Shown here: positions 1 to 7,148 of the stretch, one piece after another
Layout: each line of letters begins with the position of its first letter
Numbering within the stretch: the first letter of the stretch is position 1
Origin: Halieaceae bacterium UBA5085
GTDB lineage: Bacteria > Pseudomonadota > Gammaproteobacteria > Pseudomonadales > Halieaceae
Length of the DNA: 14,837 nucleotides
Reading direction: 5' to 3'
Assembly (NCBI GenBank): GCA_002414665.1
Contig: DIAF01000045.1
Location: 168,527 to 183,363, forward strand
The notes under the pieces: generated by a model
What the model was told of the DNA's origin: nothing
What the model saw: the letters and a program-made list of their open reading frames with translations, nothing else
Database searches by the model: none
Position numbers and translations under genes: made by a program

Positions 1-359
1 AGCGTGCTGACCGTCAGCTCGACGGTCAGCGTGTCACCGACCCGCACCGGCTGGCGAAAGCTCAGCGACTGGCCGAGGTAGATGGTGCCGGGGCCGGGCA
101 ACTGCATGGCGAGCACCGCTGAAATGAGCCCGCCGGTGAACATGCCGTGTGCGATGCAGCCGCCAAAGGGTGTGGTGGCGGCGTAATCCGGGTCCAGATG
201 CAGGGGGTTGTAGTCACCGGATGCGGCGGCAAAGCGGCGCAGGTCCTGCAGGGTGACCGTGTGGCAGCGCTGGGCCTGTTGCCCGAGGCTCAGCTCATCA
301 AAGGTGTGATTGTGTATCTGGGGCATGCCGGCATCCTGCGGGATTGTTGAGCGCGTCAT
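1..359 (-). CDS. MaoC-family (R)-specific enoyl-CoA hydratase, C-terminus cut off by window edge
   Basis: Reading the minus strand from an ATG at 359 gives 119 residues of a hot-dog-fold MaoC/PhaJ-type hydratase before the sequence leaves the window. The R-hydratase signature is plain: residues 47-55 read SGDYNPLHL, with the catalytic Asp49 and His54 in the D-x4-H arrangement, followed by a glycine-rich segment and a HGMFTGGL helix (about 71-78). Family members hydrate trans-2-enoyl-CoA to (R)-3-hydroxyacyl-CoA, feeding polyhydroxyalkanoate synthesis or fatty-acid metabolism. The start is not certain, since Met12 is an alternative and no strong Shine-Dalgarno is visible. The gene is divergent from hrpA with about 55 bases between. 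It could be a stand-alone hydratase of about 140-160 residues or the N-terminal part of a hydratase/phosphate acetyltransferase fusion; the missing C-terminus would decide. Confidence 0.88.
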   Translation of the reverse strand, partial: MTRSTIPQDAGMPQIHNHTFDELSLGQQAQRCHTVTLQDLRRFAAASGDYNPLHLDPDYAATTPFGGCIAHGMFTGGLISAVLAMQLPGPGTIYLGQSLSFRQPVRVGDTLTVELTVST

Positions 360-414
360 GATACCGTAGTGTAGCGGCCCCGACACAATCGCACGAAGCG
401 AGCAGGAGAGTGTT

Positions 415-3400
415 ATGCCGGATGCGGTGGACCGCATCATCCCGACGATTTCCTACCCACCGGACCTGCCGGTCGTGGCGGCGCGGGAGGATATCGCGAA
501 AGCCATCAGCAATCACCCGGTGGTGATCATCGCCGGCGAAACCGGCTCTGGCAAGACAACCCAAATCCCCAAAATCTGCCTGGAACTGGGCCGTGGACGG
601 GTCGCCCGGATCGGCCATACGCAGCCCCGCCGCCTCGCGGCGCGCGCCGTTGCCCAGCGTATCTCTGATGAATTGGCCGTGCCCCTCGGCGCCACCGTCG
701 GTTATCAGGTGCGTTTCACCGACCAGGTCTCTGAAGCATCGGCGATCAAGCTGATGACCGATGGCATTCTGCTTGCGGAAATTCGTCACGACCGGCTGTT
801 GCGGCAGTACGACACACTGATCATCGACGAGGCGCATGAGCGCAGCCTGAATATTGATTTCCTGCTCGGGTATCTGAAGCAGCTATTGCCACGCCGGCCG
901 GATCTCAAGCTGGTCATTACCTCGGCCACGATTGATGTTGAGACCTTCTCACGACATTTCGACAATGCCCCGGTGATCGAGGTTTCCGGCCGCGGTTATC
1001 CGGTGGAAACCGTCTACGTCGACCCGGCAGAGGATCGGGACCTGGGTCTGCAGGAGCAGGTCGCGGCACTGGTGGCCGAGATTGAGCGCGGACACTTCGG
1101 AGAGCGCGGCGACGTTCTGGTGTTTCTCCCCGGCGAACGCGAAATCCGTGAACTGGCCCGCGCGCTCAGGGAGTTGGAGCGTATTGAGGTGCTGCCGTTG
1201 TATGCACGGCTCTCGAACGCGGAACAGAGCCGGGTATTCGATCTCTCACGGCGCCGCATGATGCGGGTCGTACTGGCCACGAACGTCGCTGAAACCTCTC
1301 TGACAGTGCCTGGCATCCGCTATGTCATCGACCCCGGTGACGCGCGCATAAGTCGCTACAGCTTTCGTACCAAGGTGCAGCGACTGCCCATAGAACCGGT
1401 GTCCCAGGCCAGCGCCAACCAGCGGCAGGGGCGCTGTGGACGGGTTGCCGCTGGCGTATGCATACGTCTTTACAGCGAGGCGGATTTTCTAGCCAGGCCA
1501 GAGTTTACTGACCCCGAGATTCTGCGCACGAACCTGGCGGCGGTCATTCTGCAAATGCTGCAGCTGGGCCTTGGCGAGGTGCAGCGTTTCCCCTTTATCA
1601 ACCCTCCCGATCCGCGCATGGTGCGTGACGGGTATAAGCTCCTGCAGGAGCTGGGGGCTGTTAACAGCCGAGGCAAGCTGACTGCCCTGGGGCGGCAGCT
1701 GGCGAAACTGCCGATTGACCCGCGGCTGGGGCGCATGGTGCTGGCCGCCCAGGCGCTGTCTTGCCTGGAGGAGGTGCTGGTCATTGCAGCGGCGCTTGCC
1801 ATTCAGGACCCGCGTGAACGCCCGGCGGACAAGCAGTCGCAGGCCGATCAAATGCACGCGCGTTTTCGCCATGAGCGCTCGGACTTCATGGCGTGGCTGG
1901 CCCTGTGGCGATACTATGAAGACCAGCGGCAAGCCCTGACCCAGAGTCAGCTACGCAAGCTCTGCCAGCGTGAGTACCTCTCTTTCCTGCGGATGCGTGA
2001 GTGGCGCGATATGCACGCCCAATTGCGGATCGCCTGCCGGCAGCTGGGGCTGCGGCTGGGCGGCGAGTTGTCGGACCCCGCAGGGGAGACTTTTGAGCCG
2101 ATCCACCGCGCGCTGCTCGCGGGCTTGTTGTCCAATATCGCCCAGCATCAGGAAAACCGTGATTACCTGGGCAGCCGCAATCGTAAATTGCAGATATTTC
2201 CGGGTTCGAGCCTGGGCCGGCAACGTCCGAAATGGATTGTTGCGGCGGAAATTGTGGAAACCTCCCGGGTATTTGCGCGCACGGTTGCCGCGATTGATCC
2301 TGCCTGGGTGTTGTCGACAAATCCGGAACTGCTGAAACATCACTACTATGAACCTCGCTGGGAAGCCCGGCAGGGCCGTGCGATGGCCTGGGAGCGGGTT
2401 ACGCTCTACGGGCTCACCGTGGCGGACAAGCGCCCCGTGCATTATGGGCCGATCAACCCTGCTGAAGCGCGCGAGCTGCTTATACGGGAAGGCCTGATCG
2501 CCGGCCGTTTCCCTCGACACCCTGGCTTCCTCAAGCACAACCTGCGCGTCGCGCGCGATGTCGAAGACCTCGAGGCAAAGGCACGACGGCGTGACCTGCT
2601 GGCTGATGAGCAGGTGCTGTTTGCCTTCTATGATGAGCGCCTGCCGTCGGATATCACGACCGCTGAACGTCTGCGGTCCTGGTTGGCGGGGGAGACAGAC
2701 GCTGACCGCCTGTTACGCATTTCCCGCGAACAGTTGCTGGCACGCGATCCCGGTGCCGCTTTGGGCCAGCAGTTTCCGGACCGTCTGGTCTGGGGCGACC
2801 TGGAGCTGGGCCTCAGCTACCGCTTCGAGCCGGGGCAGGAGGCGGACGGTGTCTCGGTGACCTTACCCGTCGGCCTGTTGAATCGCGTACCGCGGTTCCG
2901 GTTTGAGTGGCTGGTACCCGGTTTGTTGCGGGATAAATGTATCGCTCTGGTGAAGGGCCTGCCCAAAGACAAGCGCAAGCAGCTGGTCCCGGTACCCGAC
3001 AGAGTGGATCAGGCGCTGGCAGAGCTGCAGCCCAATGATGAACCCCTTGGCGCCGCACTGGCCAGAGCGCTTGGTCGAATCACGGGCGTCAAGTTGTGCC
3101 CAGAGGATTTCAACCCGGACGCGCTGGACCCCTTCTACAGCATGAATATTCGCGTGGTAGACGCCGATGCACGACTGCTTGCGCAGGGACGCGATCTCGC
3201 CGCACTGGTGACGGCGTTTCGTGACGATGTGCGCGAGACAATCGTGACGGCGCCGGGTAACAGCCCCGCCCGAGAGGGCCTCACCAGTTGGCCAGACAGT
3301 GCTCTGCCTGAGCAATGGCGTTTCCGACAGGCTGGCACGGAGATTGTCTCCTGGCCCGCGCTGATTGACAGGGGGGACAGTGTCGCAGTGGAGCTGTGCG

Positions 3401-4176
3401 ACTACCCGGGCGAAGCGCGTTGGCAACACCGTCTCGGGGTGCTAAGGCTGCTGCGCTTACAGCATCGTCAACAGGTCAAGTTTTTGCGCAAGCAGCTGTT
3501 GCAAGGCAACGAAACCAGTTTGCTGCTGGCCGCAGCGGGCCAGCGCCGAGAGGAACTGGTGGAGGACATGATTGATGCCGCCTGGGTGGACGTAGCGGGT
3601 CTTGATGACAGCCTGCCCCGGGACAGTGAGCAGTTTGTCCGATGCGCCGGTCGCAGTGGGCAGGTTGTGGCGTGTGCCAATCACCTTGAAGTGACGGTGA
3701 TCAACGCGCTGCGTCCCCTGGCAGAAGCACGCACCGCGCTGGCGCGCTACAGCGGGTCGGCCTGGTCGGCTGCACTGGCGGATATCGAGGCGCAGCTTGC
3801 GGCACTGTGGCAACCCGGTTTTCAACGCGACACGCCAGCCGAATGGCTGGCACAGTACCCGCGCTACATGAAAGCGTTGAAACAACGCGCAGAGAATCTG
3901 AAGGGCCAGCTGGCGCGGGATGACAGCCACAGGGAGCGCTTGCAAAAATTTGCAGAGCCGCTTCAGCAGGCTCTGCAGGGCTCTCCGCGGCTGCTTGCCC
4001 TGTGTCCGGCAGCGGTCACTTATCGGTGGATGCTGGAAGAATTTCGCGTATCCCTGTTCGCGCAGCGGCTCGGCACCCGCACCCCTGTTTCCGACAAGCG
4101 GCTGCAGCAGCAGTGGCAGGCGGTGGCGGAATGGCTGGCGACGCACCCGGGCGACGCGATGCCGACAGCCCGATAA
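415..4176 (+). CDS. hrpA: ATP-dependent RNA helicase HrpA (DEAH box)
   Basis: The 1253-residue protein is a DEAH/RHA-type RNA helicase closely matching E. coli HrpA from memory. Visible motifs are Walker A GETGSGKT (41-48), motif Ia TQPRRLAA (69-76), DEAH (138-141), SAT (170-172), NVAETSLT (290-297) and motif VI QRQGRCGR (336-343). They are followed by the helicase-associated region and the long HrpA-specific C-terminal DUF3418 region (about 600 to the end). In E. coli HrpA is cytoplasmic and has been linked to mRNA processing and rescue of stalled ribosomes. The start is supported by AGGAG about 7 bases upstream and by an in-frame stop at 367-369 that blocks extension. As a result the protein lacks the roughly 70-80 residues that precede the ITYP-like segment in E. 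coli HrpA (about 1300 residues). It is probably monocistronic. Confidence 0.97.
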   Translation: MPDAVDRIIPTISYPPDLPVVAAREDIAKAISNHPVVIIAGETGSGKTTQIPKICLELGRGRVARIGHTQPRRLAARAVAQRISDELAVPLGATVGYQVRFTDQVSEASAIKLMTDGILLAEIRHDRLLRQYDTLIIDEAHERSLNIDFLLGYLKQLLPRRPDLKLVITSATIDVETFSRHFDNAPVIEVSGRGYPVETVYVDPAEDRDLGLQEQVAALVAEIERGHFGERGDVLVFLPGEREIRELARALRELERIEVLPLYARLSNAEQSRVFDLSRRRMMRVVLATNVAETSLTVPGIRYVIDPGDARISRYSFRTKVQRLPIEPVSQASANQRQGRCGRVAAGVCIRLYSEADFLARPEFTDPEILRTNLAAVILQMLQLGLGEVQRFPFINPPDPRMVRDGYKLLQELGAVNSRGKLTALGRQLAKLPIDPRLGRMVLAAQALSCLEEVLVIAAALAIQDPRERPADKQSQADQMHARFRHERSDFMAWLALWRYYEDQRQALTQSQLRKLCQREYLSFLRMREWRDMHAQLRIACRQLGLRLGGELSDPAGETFEPIHRALLAGLLSNIAQHQENRDYLGSRNRKLQIFPGSSLGRQRPKWIVAAEIVETSRVFARTVAAIDPAWVLSTNPELLKHHYYEPRWEARQGRAMAWERVTLYGLTVADKRPVHYGPINPAEARELLIREGLIAGRFPRHPGFLKHNLRVARDVEDLEAKARRRDLLADEQVLFAFYDERLPSDITTAERLRSWLAGETDADRLLRISREQLLARDPGAALGQQFPDRLVWGDLELGLSYRFEPGQEADGVSVTLPVGLLNRVPRFRFEWLVPGLLRDKCIALVKGLPKDKRKQLVPVPDRVDQALAELQPNDEPLGAALARALGRITGVKLCPEDFNPDALDPFYSMNIRVVDADARLLAQGRDLAALVTAFRDDVRETIVTAPGNSPAREGLTSWPDSALPEQWRFRQAGTEIVSWPALIDRGDSVAVELCDYPGEARWQHRLGVLRLLRLQHRQQVKFLRKQLLQGNETSLLLAAAGQRREELVEDMIDAAWVDVAGLDDSLPRDSEQFVRCAGRSGQVVACANHLEVTVINALRPLAEARTALARYSGSAWSAALADIEAQLAALWQPGFQRDTPAEWLAQYPRYMKALKQRAENLKGQLARDDSHRERLQKFAEPLQQALQGSPRLLALCPAAVTYRWMLEEFRVSLFAQRLGTRTPVSDKRLQQQWQAVAEWLATHPGDAMPTAR

Positions 4177-4303
4177 CCGTTAGCGCCGCAGGGGAGACCT
4201 GTGTGAAACTTAACGGGCAATGTCTGGTCACACCCTGAGACAAGCAGATCATGCTGTCTGCGGTAAACTGTACGCACCTTATGACAACAAAAGGAAAACC
4301 ATC

Positions 4304-4645
4304 ATGAAAGACTCGAGAAAACCCCTTGCGCTGGCACTGGGTGCCGCATTCCTCGCCAGTTCAGTGGTGCCGGTGGCATCGGCGGCGGCAAACCCTTTTG
4401 CGGCGCAGGAGCTTGGCTCTGGTTACAACCTCGCCAACTTCAACTCGCACGGTGACGGTGATCACGAGGGCAAGTGCGGCGAGGGCAAGTGTGGTGAGAA
4501 GGATGCCGCGGAAGGTAAATGCGGCGAAGGCAAGTGTGGTGAAAAGGATGCTGCTGAAGGTAAGTGCGGCGAAGGCAAATGCGGCGGCGAAGATGCCAAG
4601 AAAGATGCCGAGGGTAAATGCGGCGAAGGTAAGTGTGGCGGCTGA
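4304..4645 (+). CDS. hvfA: HvfA-like metallophore precursor peptide with eight EGKCG motifs
   Basis: This 113-residue secreted low-complexity peptide has a Sec-type signal sequence at 1-27 (basic start, hydrophobic core, VASA before a likely cut after Ala27). A conserved-looking spacer NPFAAQELGSGYNLA follows, then eight EGKCG pentapeptides at 55-59, 60-64, 70-74, 75-79, 85-89, 90-94, 103-107 and 108-112. All eight cysteines (58, 63, 73, 78, 88, 93, 106, 111) lie in these motifs; the leader has none. In Haemophilus HvfA, EGKCG cysteines are converted by HvfB/HvfC into copper-binding oxazolone/thioamide pairs, and the related bufferins carry thiooxazoles. I infer the same kind of periplasmic or secreted copper-binding RiPP here. 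AAGGA at about 4291-4295 sets the start at 4304 rather than an upstream in-frame ATG at 4220. It is the first gene of the operon and overlaps hvfB by one base. Confidence 0.93.
   Translation: MKDSRKPLALALGAAFLASSVVPVASAAANPFAAQELGSGYNLANFNSHGDGDHEGKCGEGKCGEKDAAEGKCGEGKCGEKDAAEGKCGEGKCGGEDAKKDAEGKCGEGKCGG
4466..4639 (+). repeat. Tandem EGKCG-coding repeat array of hvfA
   Basis: Eight copies of a 15-base unit encoding EGKCG are arranged as four back-to-back pairs. The pairs are separated by spacers encoding EKDAA, EKDAA and GEDAKKDA, so the higher-order periods are 45, 45 and 54 bases. The eight units encode the same pentapeptide, yet no two have the same nucleotide sequence. Confidence 0.95.
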
Positions 4646-5502
4646 TGCCCGGGCACTCTGACAGGCTCGCCGGTGCGGGCCTGGGTTTGCGGCGGGCCCT
4701 TCTGGGCCCGTTGCTTTCTGGGGATACGCCGGAGGTCGACTTTTTCGAAGTTGCACCGGAGAACTGGATTGGGGTGGGCGGGCGTCTGGGCCGTCAGTTT
4801 CGCGATCTGGTGTCGCAGCGGCCGCTGGTGTTGCATGGCCTGTCTCTGGATATCGGCGGTACCGACGAGCTGGATGTCGCGCTGGTGAAAGCGATACGTG
4901 GCCTGATGGACGACACGGGCGCAGGTCTCTACTCCGAGCACCTCAGCTATTGCGCCGCAGATGGACACCTCTACGACCTGCTGCCGCTGCCTTTCACAGC
5001 GGAGGCGGTTGCGCATGTGGTGGAGCGTGTGCAGCGCGTGCAGGACATTATCGGCGCACCCATTGCGCTGGAAAATGCCTCATTTTACGCGCAGCCCTAT
5101 GCCGACATGACTGAGCTGGAGTTCATCACCGAGGTCGTGCGTCGCTCGGGCTGCGATCTTCTCCTGGACGTGAACAACGTCTACGTCAACAGCATCAATC
5201 ATGGTTACACGGCTGCGGCTTTCCTGCGAGCCCTGCCGCTGGATCGGGTGCGCTACATACACGTGGCCGGACACTACGATGAGGCACCGGACCTGAAGGT
5301 AGACACCCACGGCACCTCGGTGATCGAGCCCGTCTGGGCACTCCTGGCAGAGGCCTACCAGTTGCTGGGCCCGGTACCCACGCTCTTGGAACGCGACTTC
5401 AACCTGCCACCGCTGGCCGAGTTGCTGTTGGAGGTGGCGCACATTCGCCGCCTCCAGGCTGCGGCCGAAAGCGTCGGGTTGAAGGGGTGTGCGCATGGCT
5501 GA
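4645..5502 (+). CDS. hvfB: HvfB-like DUF692 multinuclear non-heme iron oxidase (MNIO) peptide-modifying enzyme
   Basis: The 285-residue TIM-barrel protein belongs to the DUF692/MNIO family (MbnB, TglH, BufB, HvfB). These enzymes use two or three iron ions and oxygen to rewrite cysteine residues in precursor peptides. Family landmarks are VLHGLSLDIGG (62-72), SEHLSY (97-102), LENASFY (142-148), LLLDVNNVYVN (172-182) followed by NHG (185-187), HVAGHYDE (206-213), DTHG (220-223) and ERDFN (249-253). The candidate iron ligands His64, His99, Glu143, Asp175, His186, His206, Asp220, His222 and Glu249 are present, so the enzyme looks intact; exact ligand roles are inferred from the family. The ATG at 4645 shares its A with the hvfA stop (TGATG), which favours translational coupling. 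A GTG/ATG further upstream would intrude into hvfA and is rejected. Confidence 0.94.
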   Translation: MPGHSDRLAGAGLGLRRALLGPLLSGDTPEVDFFEVAPENWIGVGGRLGRQFRDLVSQRPLVLHGLSLDIGGTDELDVALVKAIRGLMDDTGAGLYSEHLSYCAADGHLYDLLPLPFTAEAVAHVVERVQRVQDIIGAPIALENASFYAQPYADMTELEFITEVVRRSGCDLLLDVNNVYVNSINHGYTAAAFLRALPLDRVRYIHVAGHYDEAPDLKVDTHGTSVIEPVWALLAEAYQLLGPVPTLLERDFNLPPLAELLLEVAHIRRLQAAAESVGLKGCAHG

Positions 5503-6229
5503 CCTGCGCGCACAACAGCTGGAGATGGCGCGCTATCTGCGCGCCCCGGCTATGCATCCTCCGCCCGGTGGTGTGGAACCGCGGCGCCTGAAAATCTACG
5601 AAACACTGGTCTACAACAATATTGAAGGTTTTATCAGTGGCGGTTTTCCAGTGCTGCGTCGCCTTTACGAGGACAAGGCGTGGCACCGTCTTGTTCGGCA
5701 GTTCATCGACGACCACCGCTGCCATACACCGTATTTTCTGGAAATCAGCCAGGAGTTCCTGCGCTTCCTGTTTGAGCGCCACAGCCCGGGACCGGATGAT
5801 CCGCCGTTTCTTGCAGAGCTCGCCCATTATGAGTGGGTGGAACTGGCGCTCAGCGTTGCAGAGGAGGAGGTGCCTGCTGATGCCGGAGGGGACCCCATGA
5901 CGGCACCGCTGGCGATTTCCCCCCTGGCCTGGCCTTTGGCCTACAGTTACCCGGTGCACCGCATCGGTGTGGATTTCCGGCCGACGGAGCCCGGAGCTCC
6001 GGTTTATCTGGTGGTTTACCGTGATCGGCAGGACGCCGTGCGCTTTCTGTCGCTGAATGCCGCGACCGCGCGGCTGCTCGAGCGGGTTCGCGACGGTGCT
6101 CCTGTCTCTGGCGCGGAGGTGCTGCAGGAGCTTGCCGCAGAGCTCGCGCTGCCGGCCGAAACGGTCAGCGCATTTGGTGCGGCGCAGCTGGGGGAGTTTG
6201 TCGAGCGCGGCATTCTGGTGACGTGCTGA
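5495..6229 (+). CDS. hvfC: HvfC-like DUF2063 partner protein of the MNIO
   Basis: The 244-residue protein has the DUF2063 (putative DNA-binding/HvfC) N-terminal domain over about 5-95, with the typical YNNIEGFISGGFPVL segment (40-54). A second domain begins near HYEWVEL (111-117) and ends in a helical region (185-242). In characterised systems this protein forms a complex with the DUF692 oxidase and presents the precursor peptide; it is not thought to be catalytic alone. The ATG at 5495 is preceded by AAGGGG (5482-5487) at good spacing and overlaps the end of hvfB by 8 bases; a GTG at 5489 is a possible alternative. It is the last gene of the operon. No DoxX-like fourth gene follows. Confidence 0.92.
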   Translation: MADLRAQQLEMARYLRAPAMHPPPGGVEPRRLKIYETLVYNNIEGFISGGFPVLRRLYEDKAWHRLVRQFIDDHRCHTPYFLEISQEFLRFLFERHSPGPDDPPFLAELAHYEWVELALSVAEEEVPADAGGDPMTAPLAISPLAWPLAYSYPVHRIGVDFRPTEPGAPVYLVVYRDRQDAVRFLSLNAATARLLERVRDGAPVSGAEVLQELAAELALPAETVSAFGAAQLGEFVERGILVTC

Positions 6230-6246
6230 AGGGTATTTTTCCCAGG

Positions 6247-6275
6247 TTGCCCCGCTACCGCCACAGGCGTAATAT
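6247..6275 (+). promoter_or_regulatory. Candidate sigma-70 promoter for mlaA
   Basis: TTGCCC at 6247-6252 and TAATAT at 6270-6275 are separated by exactly 17 bases, each matching four of six consensus positions. Transcription would begin near 6282, about 24 bases before the mlaA start. It lies in the 76-base gap after hvfC, which suggests mlaA is a separate unit from the hvf operon. This is inferred from sequence only. Confidence 0.35.
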
Positions 6276-6305
6276 GCTGCGCCTGAACCTGATCGCGGCT
6301 CGCCC

Positions 6306-7025
6306 ATGAGATCTCTGCGTCCGATATTGCTGTTGCTTTGCCTGCTGAGCGCCGCTCCCGTGATGGCCTCGGAGCCCGTGAATCCAGATCCTCTGGAGGC
6401 GATCAACCGGCCGATCTTCATCTTTAACGAGCGCATGGACCAGTACCTGCTGAAACCCGCCGCCCGTGGCTATCATGCGGTCACACCGGACCCCCTGGAA
6501 ATCGGGGTCGATAACTTCTTTCGCAATCTGCGCGATGTCAATACCACCCTGAACTCACTCCTCCAGGGGAAGCTCGCAGGAGCCGCGCAGGCGGGTGGCC
6601 GTTTCCTGCTCAACTCCACCATTGGCATTCTTGGCCTGTTCGATGTGGCGACGCGCATGGGCGTCGAGCCCTTGCGAACCGATTTCGGACAGACCCTGGC
6701 TGTGTGGGGTGTTCCCGAAGGCCCCTACCTGATGGTGCCCCTGTTCGGTCCACGCACCATGCGCAGCGGAGTGGGCACTATTTTTGACGCCTACACCTCC
6801 GTCGAAGTAGCCATAGATGATGTGCGGCTGCGAAACACATTGATTGGCCTGGAACTGGTCAGCTCCCGGGTCGAGCTGTTGAAAGCGGAGGACCTGATTT
6901 CCGGTGACCGCTACATTTTTATCCGCGATGCCTACCTGCAGCAGCGGCGCGCCCTGATCAACGACGGTGAGGTGGAAGACACCTTCTCCGACTTCGGTGA
7001 TGAGGAATGGCCAGACGAACTCTAG
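6306..7025 (+). CDS. mlaA: MlaA/VacJ-family outer-membrane phospholipid transport protein, without a lipobox
   Basis: The 239-residue protein matches MlaA (VacJ): NPDPLEAINRPIFIFN (26-41), DNFFRNL (69-75), FLLNSTIGILGLFDVA (100-115), FGQTLAVWGVPEGPY (127-141) and DPYIMVREAYLQR-like DRYIFIRDAYLQQR (201-214). MlaA sits in the outer membrane and passes mislocalised phospholipids to MlaC for return to the inner membrane. Known MlaA proteins are usually lipoproteins. Here the signal region has a single Cys12 preceded by four leucines, which is not an acceptable lipobox, and the likely cut is by signal peptidase I near VMA-SEP (about 21/22). An in-frame stop at 6270-6272 prevents a longer N-terminus. 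The C-terminus is short and strongly acidic (GDEEWPDEL). No mlaBCDEF genes are in the window, as is usual for mlaA. Confidence 0.92.
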   Translation: MRSLRPILLLLCLLSAAPVMASEPVNPDPLEAINRPIFIFNERMDQYLLKPAARGYHAVTPDPLEIGVDNFFRNLRDVNTTLNSLLQGKLAGAAQAGGRFLLNSTIGILGLFDVATRMGVEPLRTDFGQTLAVWGVPEGPYLMVPLFGPRTMRSGVGTIFDAYTSVEVAIDDVRLRNTLIGLELVSSRVELLKAEDLISGDRYIFIRDAYLQQRRALINDGEVEDTFSDFGDEEWPDEL

Positions 7026-7045
7026 CTGGATGAGGCGTGGGAAAG

Positions 7046-7087
7046 TTTGCACCAAAACTGTGAAATCCTGCCCAAACCCGGTGCAAA
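7046..7087. promoter_or_regulatory. Inverted repeat upstream of the receiver-phosphatase gene
   Basis: TTTGCACC at 7046-7053 is matched perfectly by GGTGCAAA at 7080-7087, with 26 bases between. It lies in the 123-base gap between mlaA and the phosphatase gene. There is no T-run, so a simple terminator is unlikely. A two-half-site operator, with centres about 34 bases apart (three helical turns), is one possible reading. Confidence 0.3.
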
Positions 7088-7148
7088 TTGGTTGCCCCGC
7101 CCATGCCAAGGGCGTACTGTCCCTCAGCACACGCCCCGCAAGTGCCGC

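Noticed and set aside
298..4146. Several long open frames antisense to hrpA and its neighbours
   Set aside because: They are mirror frames caused by high GC at codon position 3 of the strongly supported hrpA and neighbouring genes; none shows a recognisable domain or ribosome binding site.
4220..4303. Upstream in-frame ATG that would add 28 residues to HvfA
   Set aside because: The extension would bury the signal peptide, whereas the ATG at 4304 follows AAGGA and gives a textbook Sec signal at the N-terminus.
4177..4303. Possible promoter or metal operator upstream of hvfA (GTAAAC and TAAACT near 4263-4269, small stem GCAGA/TCTGC)
   Set aside because: No -35 at acceptable spacing and no match to CueR-type or ECF-type sites that I could defend; a promoter must exist but I cannot place it.
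4462..5016. Antisense frame across the hvfA repeat encoding a repetitive Pro/Ser/His-rich protein
   Set aside because: Its repetitiveness is simply the reverse complement of the EGKCG array, and it overlaps the conserved start of hvfB.
6274..6309. Eleven-residue mini-reading frame whose stop overlaps the mlaA start as ATGA
   Set aside because: It has no ribosome binding site, and its ATG overlaps the candidate -10 box, so it would lie upstream of the predicted transcript start.
7030..7100. Sigma-54-like GG and GC doublets before the phosphatase gene
   Set aside because: The GG-to-GC spacing is 7, 8, 12 or 13 bases in the candidates and never the required 10.
7047..7148. TTG start extending the receiver-phosphatase by 34 residues
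   Set aside because: The extra segment lacks receiver-domain character and would place the first strand (VLLIDDD) unusually far from the N-terminus.
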